Below are positions 1 through 11,320 of a DNA stretch of 64,000 bases, one piece after another; the first letter of the stretch is position 1; the number at the start of each line of letters is the position of its first letter. The position numbers and the translations under genes were made by a program. The notes below the pieces were generated by a model. It made no database searches, had not been told where the DNA came from, and saw only the letters and a list, made by a program, of their open reading frames with translations. The stretch comes from Pomphorhynchus laevis (Eukaryota; Acanthocephala; Palaeacanthocephala; Echinorhynchida; Pomphorhynchidae), in contig WNNJ02001471.1 of the NCBI GenBank assembly GCA_012934845.2, positions 47,757 through 111,756 on the forward strand, written 5' to 3'.

Positions 1-509
1 AATCTTAAGATTAAGATAACATTCTAATTTAGTAAAAGTATTATTATATTGAATACAGCACATATCCCAGAAAATACACTCGATCAGTGTATCCGCCTTA
101 AGATTTTTCATCGACACCAACAAATTAGTCTTGGCACATGACACAAACACCATTGATCTGGATCAATTTCATCGCAGTTATATTTATGACAGTTATATTG
201 TCTCGTCGATTTCCACGATCATTCGTTTACCACTATAACATGTGCAAAACGCACAATTCCCGAAAATAATTTTGAAATCTATTGCAGTGTTAGCGCTCAA
301 ATCCAATTAATATTCGACTAATTGATTATAATATAGAGTACAACAATAGTTCCGAGGCTGTTTAGTCCGAACCGTGTGCACTAATCGCCGTACTGATTGA
401 AAAAATTCTAAAAAACTATTTCAGAGGTTTACTACTCTGTGAGATAGTCTATATACTAATCCTGGTATACCATGAGCATCTTATATATAACTACCATCTT
501 AATTTATAT
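1..509. other. unassigned left edge
   Basis: AT-rich DNA with no convincing exon on either strand. It lies downstream of the last visible exon of the minus-strand coiled-coil gene, so it is probably intron or 3' flank of that gene. No repeat family is recognised. Confidence 0.4.
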
Positions 510-1042
510 GCCGCCATATCCGCCCCCTTATCGACTTCCATTCCTGTATGTCTCTTCATCGCTTCTTTTCCCTAAAATCGATTACTGCCTCAGCCTTTTC
601 GCCAATTCTCCAAAATCCATCATCCTACCCCTACAACGCATAATCAACTTCGCAGTTCGAATGATCTTACGTATCCGTCACTTTCAACACACATCCACAT
701 ATCTTGCTCAACTCTCCTGGCCCACCATCCACATCCGCATACAACTCCGCCTCTTTCTCGTAACTTTTCATATCATCCTCCCTTTCATAGACGACACTCG
801 CACACCTCTATATCACTGCGTTTCCGTCATTCCCTCTTACTCTACGTTCCCAACTCCTCTAATAACTACGGTCTCCGGTCCTTCCTCGCCGCCTGCCGCA
901 CTCCCTCCTTTGTTGCATTCAAATGTCGCCTCCGTACCAATCTCCTCGACACATGATTTAGATTTTTGTTGTTGTTTGTTTGTGATCATGTAAGCGTGCG
1001 CCGACACGCATTTGCCATATAGAAATAAATCTTTTTTTATTT
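510..1042 (+). mobile_element. CR1/L2-like LINE 3' end, copy 1 (family B)
   Basis: Decayed C-terminal part of a reverse-transcriptase ORF. The frame from about 570 reads IDYCLSLFANSPKSIILPLQ, then a block like RIINSAARVIFRLRRFDHTS. This corresponds to the 'DYCNSLL...LQRVQNAAARL...DHITP' segment just after the RT thumb in CR1/L2-type LINEs. The shared 3' end reads GCACGCATTTGCCA, a short variable stretch, then AAATAAAT and a T-rich tail. Copies 2 (53887-54405, plus) and 3 (56517-57130, minus) share the same 3' end but start at different points, as expected from 5' truncation during target-primed reverse transcription. The open frame at 472-993 is the relic of this ORF, not a host gene. Confidence 0.75.
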
Positions 1043-1915
1043 CCGATTCATAAACTTGGCCAGTTTGTGAGCGCCAATGAGATCACGAACAATGACAGCT
1101 ATCCTATAGTCAAATAATATATTGCCAGCCTACGAAGCGTGTCTACAAATGATTCATCTTATGAACAACATAATAGAGACTTTTCTATCAAAAAAGTTAA
1201 CCCGGAAAATAAATGTATACGTATATGAGTATATCTTCATTTTCCTTGCGTTTTCCTGCTCAATTAAAGGATCCGACAGTATATGCGTATATATACGCAT
1301 ATATTCATAAATATGTATGCGTATATGTATATACATATTCTTACATTATCAGTAAAGCTGTTCACATCGGAGTCAAAATAAAAACGAAATGCTTGTATAT
1401 AATTCTGACGTCATTATTTTGATACTGTGAAAATTAAACTATAGATAAAATTTTCAAATAAACCTAAATTCAAATCCCCGCTAGTAGTAAAAAAAGTCAA
1501 TTTCCTTCTAAACGAGTATCCGTCGTAAGAACAAAATATCAAATAAAAAAATATTTGAAATTAATATAAATTCAATGTGTTGTAAAATAAAATTTCACAA
1601 GTTTTTATTTAGGAATGTAAGTTTAATTACAATTTAAATTAAATCTTTTTAATATATAAGACATTTGTAAAATAATTATATCAAAAACCGAAATTTTATA
1701 GGGAGTATTGTGTTTCTTTTACAATATAATTTGACATATCGAGGTTATAATATTAGATGCTTGATCAATAAAAAATTTCATAAAAATTAAAATATCGAGT
1801 CTCAGTAAATGGCAATTCACGTGATGTTAATGCATACCATGCTATTGATGATACTAATGAATTGCGCAAATTTTAAATGTGTTTGACAATATACAAACAT
1901 ATGAATGTTTTAATT
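1043..1915. other. AT-rich spacer with TATACG-type alternating repeat
   Basis: No gene seen. Positions about 1213-1345 are an imperfect purine-pyrimidine alternation (TATACG, TATGCG, TATACA units). It creates several short overlapping open frames on both strands that are rich in Tyr, Ile and Met; these are by-products of the repeat. The remainder is AT-rich and unremarkable. Confidence 0.5.
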
Positions 1916-1928
1916 TTTAAGTTAATTA
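1916..1928. repeat. target-site duplication, left copy
   Basis: TTTAAGTTAATTA, repeated exactly at 3539-3551, directly after the TTTA-repeat tail of the LINE between them. A 13-bp perfect direct repeat at both ends of a LINE with a 3' simple-repeat tail is the usual mark of target-primed reverse transcription. Confidence 0.85.
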
Positions 1929-3538
1929 AATCGTCAAAAATACAGTGAATTCTTAAAACTCATTAAACAGATACAATGTCGGAGCTATCAAACGATAACA
2001 GCAAAAATTATTCAAAAATCAACGATAATTCTACAAAAAAAGGCAAATTAAAGGTAAATCTAACTACAGATCCAAATAACAAGGTTAGTAATTTTTCTAT
2101 GGTATCAGTTGATGGGGAGGTGCTTCCCCCCATTCCTAAATTAAAGAATTTGCTAATAATTAAAGTTAAGAAACCGACTGAAAAACATGATCTCTACAAC
2201 AAATTTTTGAGATCCTTCACCAAACAGTTTCAGAACAGGGTTCTATTTAACTCTGTTAGGTTACACCCTGCGGAGGTGAAGATATCTTTTGTCTCGAATG
2301 ACCTTGCCGCAAACTACATGGAGTACTTCTCCGCCAATTTAGCTGAATATGGTGAAATTTCATCCAAGCCTATCCTAGCATCGCTAAAAGTTTCAAATCT
2401 TCCCTGCTCAATGGAAGAAGATATACGTTCTTTTATGGAAACATTCAAAGTCACCAATCTGAGGTCAATCCGGGGTAAGGACGGGAACCCTATCCCGGTT
2501 GGCTTTTGCAATGCTCCCGTAAATATTGCTGAATCCCTGTCTAATTCTACGTCGAATCCCTTTATGGGTTTTAATATTAAATTCACGATCACAGAGAGGG
2601 ATGATCTGACCTATCCCCACTGCAGCCGGTGTCACAAATGGGGACACTGGGCCTCCAGCTGCAGTGGGACCCTTTCCTGTGGGGTCTGTAGCTCCACCAG
2701 CTGTCCATCTCTTACAACTACGGATCGCTGTGATGCCCCCCTTTCCTGCTCGAATTGCGGGGGGTGCCATCCTGCTTGGAGCAGGAAATGCTCTCTATTC
2801 AAAGAATATAGACAATTATTCTTGTTGAAACCGCCCAATCCGGCCAAGTCCTTCGCGGTCGCTGCAGCTCCACGTATGGATGACGCTGACATTCTACGGA
2901 TTATCGACTTAAAGACTTCGAATGCTCTTCGGCAGATGGAGGAGTTAGTACGCTCCATCCTAACCGTTATCGGGACTAATCCTGTGCTTCCTATTTCCTC
3001 GGTTCCGGAGTCGAAAAAAAGAGGGGCTTCAGCCCATGCCGTTCCCCCGCTCAAGATTGGGAAGCTAATCCAACAGAAGACTAATAGGGGAAATGAAGAT
3101 GACCTGGATAGACTCAAACGTATCCTGAAGAAAGCTAGGTGGGCCCTGAAACGGGCTCAGCATCTGTTATTGAAAGGGAAAACCCAGGTGCGCCTTTGGG
3201 GTACCTGGGCTATCTCGGGACTTGTCTTCTTTTTAAGAGGACGTCCCCCAGAGCAAAGGCTAAGGTTTCTTGAGCTCCTCGTCTCTCGTTTACCCAGCAT
3301 AGTCCGCGCCGATTGGATTCTTCGGGGGGTGAAAGACCCCGGGTGGTTCAGTCGGAAGGCGGCGTGTTGGATCGGTTGGGGGCTCAGATCCCCCTGGACC
3401 TGAGGCCATAGAAGAAGAAAAGAGTTAGAAGACTGAAGAGCTACTGACTTTCTATTGTTGTGTCTAATCTGGTTTATTGCATGTTTCTTTTTCTTTTTTT
3501 TGTGTAGTTAAGAAAGTCTTTATTTATTTATTTATTTA
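1929..3538 (+). mobile_element. internally deleted LINE encoding a gag-RT-tail fusion
   Basis: A 1610-bp insertion with a perfect 13-bp target-site duplication on both sides and a 3' tail of about five TTTA units. It has a 47-bp leader, one open frame (1976-3403) and a 3' UTR of about 115 bp before the tail. The first roughly 370 codons are a CCHC gag-like ORF1. From about 3090 the sequence aligns instead with the post-palm part of the RT ORF of a related element at 57819-58358 (shared blocks such as GGCCCTGAAACGG and TGGGCNATCTCG). Endonuclease and RT palm are therefore absent, yet both ends look complete. The likely origin is a deletion derivative that moved using a partner's enzyme. This belongs to the Jockey/CR1 side of LINE diversity by its ORF1; the exact clade is not certain. 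Confidence 0.85.
1976..3403 (+). CDS. LINE ORF1 gag-like CCHC protein fused to RT-ORF tail
   Basis: 475 codons with no interruption. Residues 1-50 are Asn/Lys/Ser-rich. Residues 60-200 resemble the RRM-like nucleic-acid-binding part of gag-like ORF1 proteins. Residues about 216-275 carry three Cys/His clusters: CSRCHKWGHWASSC (CX2CX4HX4C), a Cys-rich middle cluster, and CSNCGGCHPAWSRKC (CX2CX3HX5C). These would bind RNA in the retrotransposon particle. From about residue 375 the protein switches to sequence (RLKRILKKARWALKRA) that belongs to the thumb region of the partner family's RT. It runs on to a Trp-rich end. The start is the first ATG after the left target-site duplication. An open frame of this length in such AT-rich DNA suggests a young copy or past selection on the fused product. 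Confidence 0.85.
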   Translation: MSELSNDNSKNYSKINDNSTKKGKLKVNLTTDPNNKVSNFSMVSVDGEVLPPIPKLKNLLIIKVKKPTEKHDLYNKFLRSFTKQFQNRVLFNSVRLHPAEVKISFVSNDLAANYMEYFSANLAEYGEISSKPILASLKVSNLPCSMEEDIRSFMETFKVTNLRSIRGKDGNPIPVGFCNAPVNIAESLSNSTSNPFMGFNIKFTITERDDLTYPHCSRCHKWGHWASSCSGTLSCGVCSSTSCPSLTTTDRCDAPLSCSNCGGCHPAWSRKCSLFKEYRQLFLLKPPNPAKSFAVAAAPRMDDADILRIIDLKTSNALRQMEELVRSILTVIGTNPVLPISSVPESKKRGASAHAVPPLKIGKLIQQKTNRGNEDDLDRLKRILKKARWALKRAQHLLLKGKTQVRLWGTWAISGLVFFLRGRPPEQRLRFLELLVSRLPSIVRADWILRGVKDPGWFSRKAACWIGWGLRSPWT

Positions 3539-3551
3539 TTTAAGTTAATTA
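3539..3551. repeat. target-site duplication, right copy
   Basis: Exact match to 1916-1928. The boundary with the TTTA tail is ambiguous by one or two bases because both end in T. Confidence 0.85.
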
Positions 3552-4447
3552 TTGCATATATATGCAAATGCTAATTTTTGAGGAATTTCAATGTGTATCC
3601 AGATATCTCCAAAACGGACACACCATAACGTGAAATAATATCTTTTTCTTATTGTAAAGAATATTCTTGTTGTGGGTCAAGTGAGATCCAATTTCCCCCT
3701 TCAATAAGATAAGTTTGTGGATTCGACATAAACAAAGCGTACCAAAGAGTATTAATTTTATTTTAAAATATTCTGGTCACTTGTCATTAAGAATGCAGAC
3801 ACGTGTACAATTTCAGAGCACTGCGTCAGTGTCGGACTTAATTAATATCAACCTCTAAGCAGAATCGATTCAGAACAATTTGAAACGTTTAAATTTCTTC
3901 TATCTAATCAATCAAATTGGATTATCAATCAAACTGACTGATTTAAGAGGTAGAAATAATGCATAACAAAAATCAACGAAAGTATTCGCTAGTGCTATAT
4001 CAAGATCCATGCATGATATACACCTATATTAACTAATGATATCTAAAGTTATTCACGCAAACAGATATTTGGAATCATCTTAATAGTCCATCTTATAGTC
4101 CATCTTTGGTACTTAAAATTGTGTAAACAGGCTTAGTACGAGTAATTGAGCATTTTAATTTTAAGATGATTTCTAATCATCTTAGTACAGAGTTTGTTTT
4201 ATCGGATATCGAATGCTTCATTGAAGATAAAGAATATATTAATTGGAACTTCAGTGGTTTCTTTTACATTATGTGAACTCGTAATTTTTACTAAAATTCT
4301 TTTCTCTACATTTTGTGAAATTCCTTAAATTGCTTATGGCAGTTTATTTTAATTCAAGTTAAAATCTTTGTTTAAAACAATTTGAAATGGCTTCACGTGG
4401 AGAAATAAAAAAATTAAATTATTCACACCGAATTCTCTTCTACTTAC
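3552..4447. other. intron or 3' flank of the coiled-coil gene, nothing recognised
   Basis: AT-rich DNA after the GTAAGT donor of the exon ending at 4448. No repeat family and no further exon seen. The next exon of the minus-strand gene should lie here or beyond the left edge. Confidence 0.4.
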
Positions 4448-7400
4448 GTTTATTTCACATTTTTCAAATTTAGCCTGATACATTATTATATTTTCTTTAA
4501 TTGAACGATCTCTCTCTACAAATGATTGACGCTCTCTCTGTAATTCTTTCTGTTTGGCATGAGCCAACTGTAGCATTCGATTAGCAATCTGTAATGAAAA
4601 ATAAAATCTTTTAAAATAGTATTCATTTATAGTTTGCAAATTAAAACTAAATCTACCGTATTAAATATATGACGTTATGTAATATGATGACGTTATGTAT
4701 GACGTCATGCAATACGCAATGGAATCCTCATTTATGATCATGCACCCGCCCATCACATACACGATATCGGCATTTCTGCCTCCAACTGTCTTTCTTCTAT
4801 TTACAAACGTCTATCCCATCTTTATCTCGTTATAAACCCCGACAAGACCAAAATAATGTGGATCTTCCCTCGTAACCCTAACATATATCTTACCCCTGTA
4901 TCTATTGCTTCATTAATCATCCCCAATCATGGACATTGTTAACCGATATTGAATACATTTAGTCGTTAGAAAAATAATTTTAGAGGTATCCTTAATATGA
5001 ATGACGTGACTTCTTTTGTAAAGAATCTTCGAACTGAATGGAAGATCCCATTATCTTTACTGAGGTCATTATTATTGTTTACAAACTTCTTAATGTCAAA
5101 ATGCTGAGGTTGATATTTGACCTGAGAATTTGAAGGCTTTTGACATTGAATGTAATGAAGTTGATAATACAACTCTTCAACGAAGCACCGAAGTCAGGAA
5201 AAGGTTTCTAGTGATAGGTAAACTGGGATGGCGATTCCGATCTACAAGGGGAATCGAAGAAAATTTTCAAATTATAGAGGCATTACTCTTCTTAGCCTAC
5301 TCGGTAAGCTATTTACCAGGATCCTTGAGTTAAGGTTACGATCGATAGTCGAGGACAGTTGCAGGAGGAGCAATATGGCTTTCATTCTGGTTGAGGAACT
5401 ATGGATCAGCTCCACTGTTTCAACTTTTCTCGAACGCACCGGGGAGTACGTTCAACCAGTTCACTTGTGTTTTGTGGATTTGCCGAAGGCGTTCGACCGG
5501 GTACCAAAATATAGGTTGTGGGAGGTACTTAGAGAGTACAAAGTTCCACACTACCTCCGTGTAGCTATGGCCTCTTTGTACGAACTAAGTACGAGTTATG
5601 TTCGTGTTTTAGGCAATTTGTATGAATCTTTTCTCCTGTAGGTGTATTGGAATCCGTCAAGGATGTCTACTGCTTTCACATTCGTTCCTTGTTTACATGG
5701 ATAAAATTTTGAGACGGGATGCTTTGCCGTGTTTGATCTTCAGTATGGTCCCATCAAGATATCATATTTGATTTTCGCAGACGATATTGTCTTGTTGACC
5801 TTTAATAATCATGGCCTACAATGCTTGCTGGATCGATTTACGGCGGAATGCTGTGTCCGGTAGGGAAGTTAGCAAATCCAAAGCTGTCTCGATGTGCTCT
5901 GCACGGAGCAAGGTACTTGGGCATCTTGTTTTTTCGAGAGAAAGAAAACAAGAGAGACGTCTTAGGATATACGGATCTGTGCAGCTAACACAGTAATGGG
6001 TTCTTTGAGCAGAATAATTGTGGTAAAAAGAGAGAAAGCTAATCCGTCAGTTTAAGCCTTCAATTTATCGTGATGTTATTCCTTCGTGGTGTATTCAGTG
6101 TTAGAGATAAAGTTCGAAACTCGGTCATCTGCTAGAATCTTGAAGTAAATTCGATGCTTCTCCACATTAAAGTAGTTAGCTGAGGCTTATCGATTGTCAT
6201 TATATATATTAAATATAATAAATTAAAGTAAAATTATCTAATTTTTTATATAATTATAAAAAATTATTGTATATTATATATTATAATTTTTTATAAAGGG
6301 AATACTAAAGCAATACAATAGAGCAGATCATATTTACCATTGTATACCAATAGCCAGGCTAGCTTCGATCTGTTAGATCTCATGAATGACTGACAGGCAA
6401 AATACTAATAAGATTTGTCGGCTCTAATATTTTATTTTCTCCGTAGATAAAGCATTCTACCTCAAAATTCCATTCTTTTAGTGAATTGAATGTTGTCAGT
6501 TATTCATTACACCAACAAAATTAAACTTTTTGAATGATTTACACACGGAAGAATCAAGAATTGATCAAGTCTGAAACAATGACTGCATTTACAGTTACTT
6601 TTTTATTTTTTCTATTTATTAGGAAAAAATAATTTTTGGGAGGATCACATATTTTAGCTATCGAGTAAATTGCATAAATTACTGTCAATACACTGACGAT
6701 ATTTTAAATCAAAGATATTCAATATTTACCTTAAAAATGAAATATCGAAAATCATGTAATAATTAATCGTTACACATTGTTAAATAACTAATATACACCA
6801 TAAAATTATGTCAATTCTCTACTCCATGCCGTCTATCATCATTACTAGTTGATAAGAGATTACGTTAAATATTGCTATTAAATCTAAATTTATGGGCATG
6901 TAGTTAAGAAGAGTTTGGGCATTGAGGAATAGTTTTGTAGTAATTTGTAGTATTTTAATCGTTAATACTGAATTAAAAATTCTAATTAAATTATACTATT
7001 ATTTTCTATGAAACTGTTGTATGCGGAAAATGTTATACAACTTTTAACATGTTTAACTAATAAGTAGTTTAAAATATTATTAAGGATAATATCTTCCACT
7101 TATTAGTAAAGTAAAATGAATATATTTGATTTATTCTATTGCCTTGTATTCTTTTACTTTTCTTAAGGTGTGATTTTGGATTGTGTTTAGATTAAGTCAT
7201 TTTCAAGATAAATAATTAAATATATTTTACAGGTAAGCCATTTCTGTTATTAATAAATGTATCACTATAAGATGAAATTATAAAATTTAAATTATAAAAT
7301 TCAAATTTATTCTTAAAGTCTTATAGTCATATTAAAAAATAGTGCTAATTCAAAATAAATATTAAAAATTTACAAATTAATTAGATGACAATGTTATACT

Positions 7401-8793
7401 CGTTAACTGAAACATTTATTATTATAATTGTTTAAACTTTGTTTGTTGAATAACAAAAAATTAAAATGACTATTGAAAATATGAAAAAATAAATAAATAA
7501 AATTTATTTATTTAATAAAAATATTAAAGCATAAAATTAAAATTTGAATAAAAAATTGATATAAATTGACAGGAACGAAGAAATTAGTGTTATTTGAAAA
7601 TGAAGATAAAAACTAAAGCTCTTTCTAACATTTTCAGGAAAATTACAAAGAATAATTTTTCATTGCTCTTGAACAAAGAGCAATGGAGGTACCTTAAAGA
7701 GAGCAATAAGCAACATATGATCGTCAACATGTACTATAGAAGATGGCATAGCAAACCTACATTGGCAAAACGTTCAGATTGATTTACTTCCAATTGTATA
7801 TCTCTTAGTTCTTTGTACAATAATTGAATTTCTAGCAATATCTGATGTCGATATAACATATCTTCACCTTAAAATTGAAAAATTATATAGTGACTAACGA
7901 AAAGGTTTTGCTGGTTTTGGTGTATTAATCAAAACTATTTATTGCAAATTTTATAGAAGACAAATTGTCATTGATAGTCAAACTAAGCCAAAAGTAGATT
8001 TACCAGTTCTTTCTAATTTAAAAACCGGAAAGAATTTAGGAAAATAAATAATATACAAAGTACGTTAGTAGGTTCTGATTTTGAAACAATCAACAAACAG
8101 CTCTTTATTGTTTCTATAACCTACAATTTTTATGACACAATTTAATTATAGTTATTATTGAATAGTTAAAATTGTAAATTTTATAAATTTTAAATAGTAA
8201 ATTGCTTATTTGCATCGCCATTTAAAATTTGATTTCATTATTGTATTTTACTAATAAAATCATAACTAATAAAATTTATTTTTTATATTCTTTTTAAAAA
8301 TTTATTTGAATCAGCGATAAGGAGCTGTAGGATCACAAATGTTAAGTCTCACGAAGTCTTACATCTTGGGTAAGTTTAATTTACTGCCAGGATTTAATTT
8401 ACAATGAACTATCAAAATCTTTTATAAAAATTCATATTTTACATTTGAAGATATAGATAGATTTGATAAAATTCAATTTTGCATTCATATTTTATATGAA
8501 TGCAAAAATAATCATATCACTACCCGCATTCTTATTTTCTTTCATTATTATTTTTGAGAACAATAACAATAATTACAGAAGCATAATATTAATATAAATA
8601 ATATTAATATTAATAAAATGTGATTTATAAAATTGATATAAAATTTATATTGATTCAGTTAAAATATGATTAATATGATCAAATGTATAAATTTATCATT
8701 AATAATTAATTTATCATTTCATTTGTCTAAATTGATGACAATTAAAATAATTTTCTAGTTTTTATCAGTATATATTGATTAACCAAAATCTAG

Positions 8794-8857
<64 letters not shown>

Positions 8858-11320
8858 TATATATATATTAACCAAAATTATGTAAGCAACTGTTAATTTC
8901 TAAACATATAATTTAAATTAATATAAAATTTGTATATCAAACTCATTCGAATTGAGATTAATTTAAATATTTATAAGTTCATAATTTTTAGTAAAAGAAA
9001 TAATTAAATATTGTTTTAAAATTATTAAAAATATTTTGAAATAATTTAAACAAATTTTAATGCTCATTTTAAATTATTTGGAAAATCAGATTTACAACAT
9101 CAGAAGTTAAGACAACAGCAAAGGAATTTAAAACAAGTCTAAAATACGATTGGCTGCTTAAATGGATATCCATTTAAGAAAATATACATGAATTTAGCAT
9201 AATTGATAAATATATTATTGTGTAAGCAGACTCCATTTAAAATTGTCGAAAGATCAAGAAGAGTCAATTGACTCTTCTTGATCTTTCGACAATATATGAA
9301 TCTAACATATTGTTTAAAATGCCATATTGTTTTAATCAAAAAATGTAATAAAAATGTTTAAGAATAATTAATAGTAAATTCTAATTTGTAACCTATTCTA
9401 ATTAGTAACTAATGAGTAGAGAATTTTACTTTCACATAATAGGTTTCGCCGTATTCATATCGACACTATGTGAATATTACCTGTAATTTTAGTATTCAAG
9501 AATTAAAATGGGAATTTACCGTGTGCCTGACCGACTCCACCTTTTGCCAAATTCCATTTACTAGCCCTTTGCAGTGTCAGTTCAAGTGTCTTTAAAAGAC
9601 AACACGCCTGTTGTCTCTTCTTGTTAATTTCATCTTGCTTTGTAGATACCTCTTTTAGCAGTTTATCCCTTTTCGACAATACCTGTAATTAAAATTTGTA
9701 AGAAATAATACACAGCAAATTTTAGAGTACAATATCCATTAGGTTATCGGAATTATCTGTATAATCGTTAACCAAAATTCGTGTAAGGAACTGTTCATGT
9801 CTAAACATATTATTTAAATTAATATAAAATTTGTATAGCAAATATATTTTGATAAAGATTAATTTAACAATCTTTTATATATAAGTTAATATATAAGTTA
9901 ATATATATTTATAAGTTAATGATATTTTAATAAGATAAAAATTATTTGTTTTAATTTTAAAATTTAAAATTACGTTGAAATAATTCAAAGTATTTTGATA
10001 TCACTCAAACAAACTTTAGTGTTTAGTTGAAGTCATTTCAAATTTCGCAAATTTAAAAGTCAATACAACTACAGAAAACTAATAAAATAACAGGAACTAA
10101 TTAAAACAAGAATGAGATTTGCTGCGTAAATAAGTGTATACTTAATCATATTTTAAATCATAATAAAATCATATTTATCTTAGTGGTATACTTTCCTGCA
10201 ATCAGATCAATGATATTCTTAATTAAGCCAGCATTTCCATGTGCATAAATTACTAAATGTTAGCCAATTACTTTTCATTGTCGAGAATATCATTGTTTAC
10301 AAACGTTTGAACGAAGTTAACAAGCGTTCGTGTTAATTATGTATATAATTTTTATAAAATAGCATTGACTTAAATTAACATAAAAACGATATAAAATTTA
10401 TATATCAATTCATCTATAATACAATATTCATATATTATAATACTTAAATTTATTATATAAAACATAAATATAAAATTTATTTATCAACTGAAATATTATA
10501 TTGTGAAAATAACTTATTTTGCATATTATATCAATAATTAGCTTAATTATATTAATAAATAACAACATTATATGAGTTTTACTTATGAAATGATAATTTC
10601 TGATACATTTTTAAACAAATTATTGTACCTTTCAAATTTGATTCAATTCCTATACAATTTAAAGTAAATTAGTTTAATAATGTTATACCGCTAATATTTT
10701 TTATCAAATACTCACTACACGAATGTTAAAACTGTATCATTTCTAAATGAACCAACAATTTAATACACCGTAACTCACAAATGTGTGAGTTATTAAACCG
10801 ACATGTCTAAGTCTGCGTATTTGAAATTCATATGTAAATGATTTTATAAATCCACAAATTGTCAATATAAATCAAAATATCAATTTGATTACATTTATGC
10901 AATCAAATTATTGTCTATAAATTTGTGTTTTAGTTAAATTTACTCACAATTACATTTTTAAATTTATAATAATTTAAGTTGCTTTAAACGAATTCATCAT
11001 ATTTTAAAGAATGTTTTACCTTATTTTCAAGTGATTATATGATTTTACATAGTTATTATTCTGCTTTTTTACTTTTTCCAATTTCCGACGAATGTCATTC
11101 ACTCTAAAAGTCAATTGCAGTTTGGCATCTTCTAGCTCGTTTTGTTTATTTTGCCACAACTGATTAAAATTGAATTGAAGCATTTCATCATGGTAAAACT
11201 CACGTAATTTATAATAATTGCTTCATTTGCCGAATTGAACTCTTGACTTTTTGACTTGTCTAGCATTGTACTTAGGCGATCCACTTGGATAGCTATCTGA
11301 TTCTCTTGCAAACATGCAGC
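4448..11320 (-). CDS. CCDC39-like gene, C-terminal exons as seen
   Basis: Exons 11320-11204 and 11159-11049 are split by a 44-bp intron. Exon 11159 has two possible donors. The one at 11049 (TAT|gtaaaa) keeps phase 0 with the next exon; a stronger-looking donor at 11020 (AAG|gtaaaa) would give phase 2 and a stop in the next exon as drawn. Exon 9682-9520 ends in phase 1 and fits only with the short exon 7867-7761 (EDMLYRHQILLEIQLLYKEL), which returns to phase 0 for 4588-4448 (MLQLAHAKQKELQRERQSF). This phase logic supports the 7.8-kb exon, which no simple ORF search shows. Confidence 0.7.

Larger units (their letters stand above)
7868..9519. other. AT-rich intron with (TA)n and a perfect palindrome
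   Basis: Intron between the 9.6-kb and 7.8-kb exons. It contains a (TA)n tract and the palindrome listed separately. The segment 8875-8965 resembles 9770-9850 (both read ACCAAAATT, GTAAG, AACTGTT, TAAACATAT, TTTAAATTAATATAAAATTT), an old direct repeat of unknown kind. Confidence 0.5.

Noticed and set aside
472-993. 173-codon plus-strand frame as a host gene
   Set aside because: It is the decayed C-terminal RT region of the family B LINE, present twice more in the window.
7594-7782. 62-codon plus-strand frame
   Set aside because: It overlaps the minus-strand exon 7761-7867 and intron; composition is ordinary AT-rich intron.
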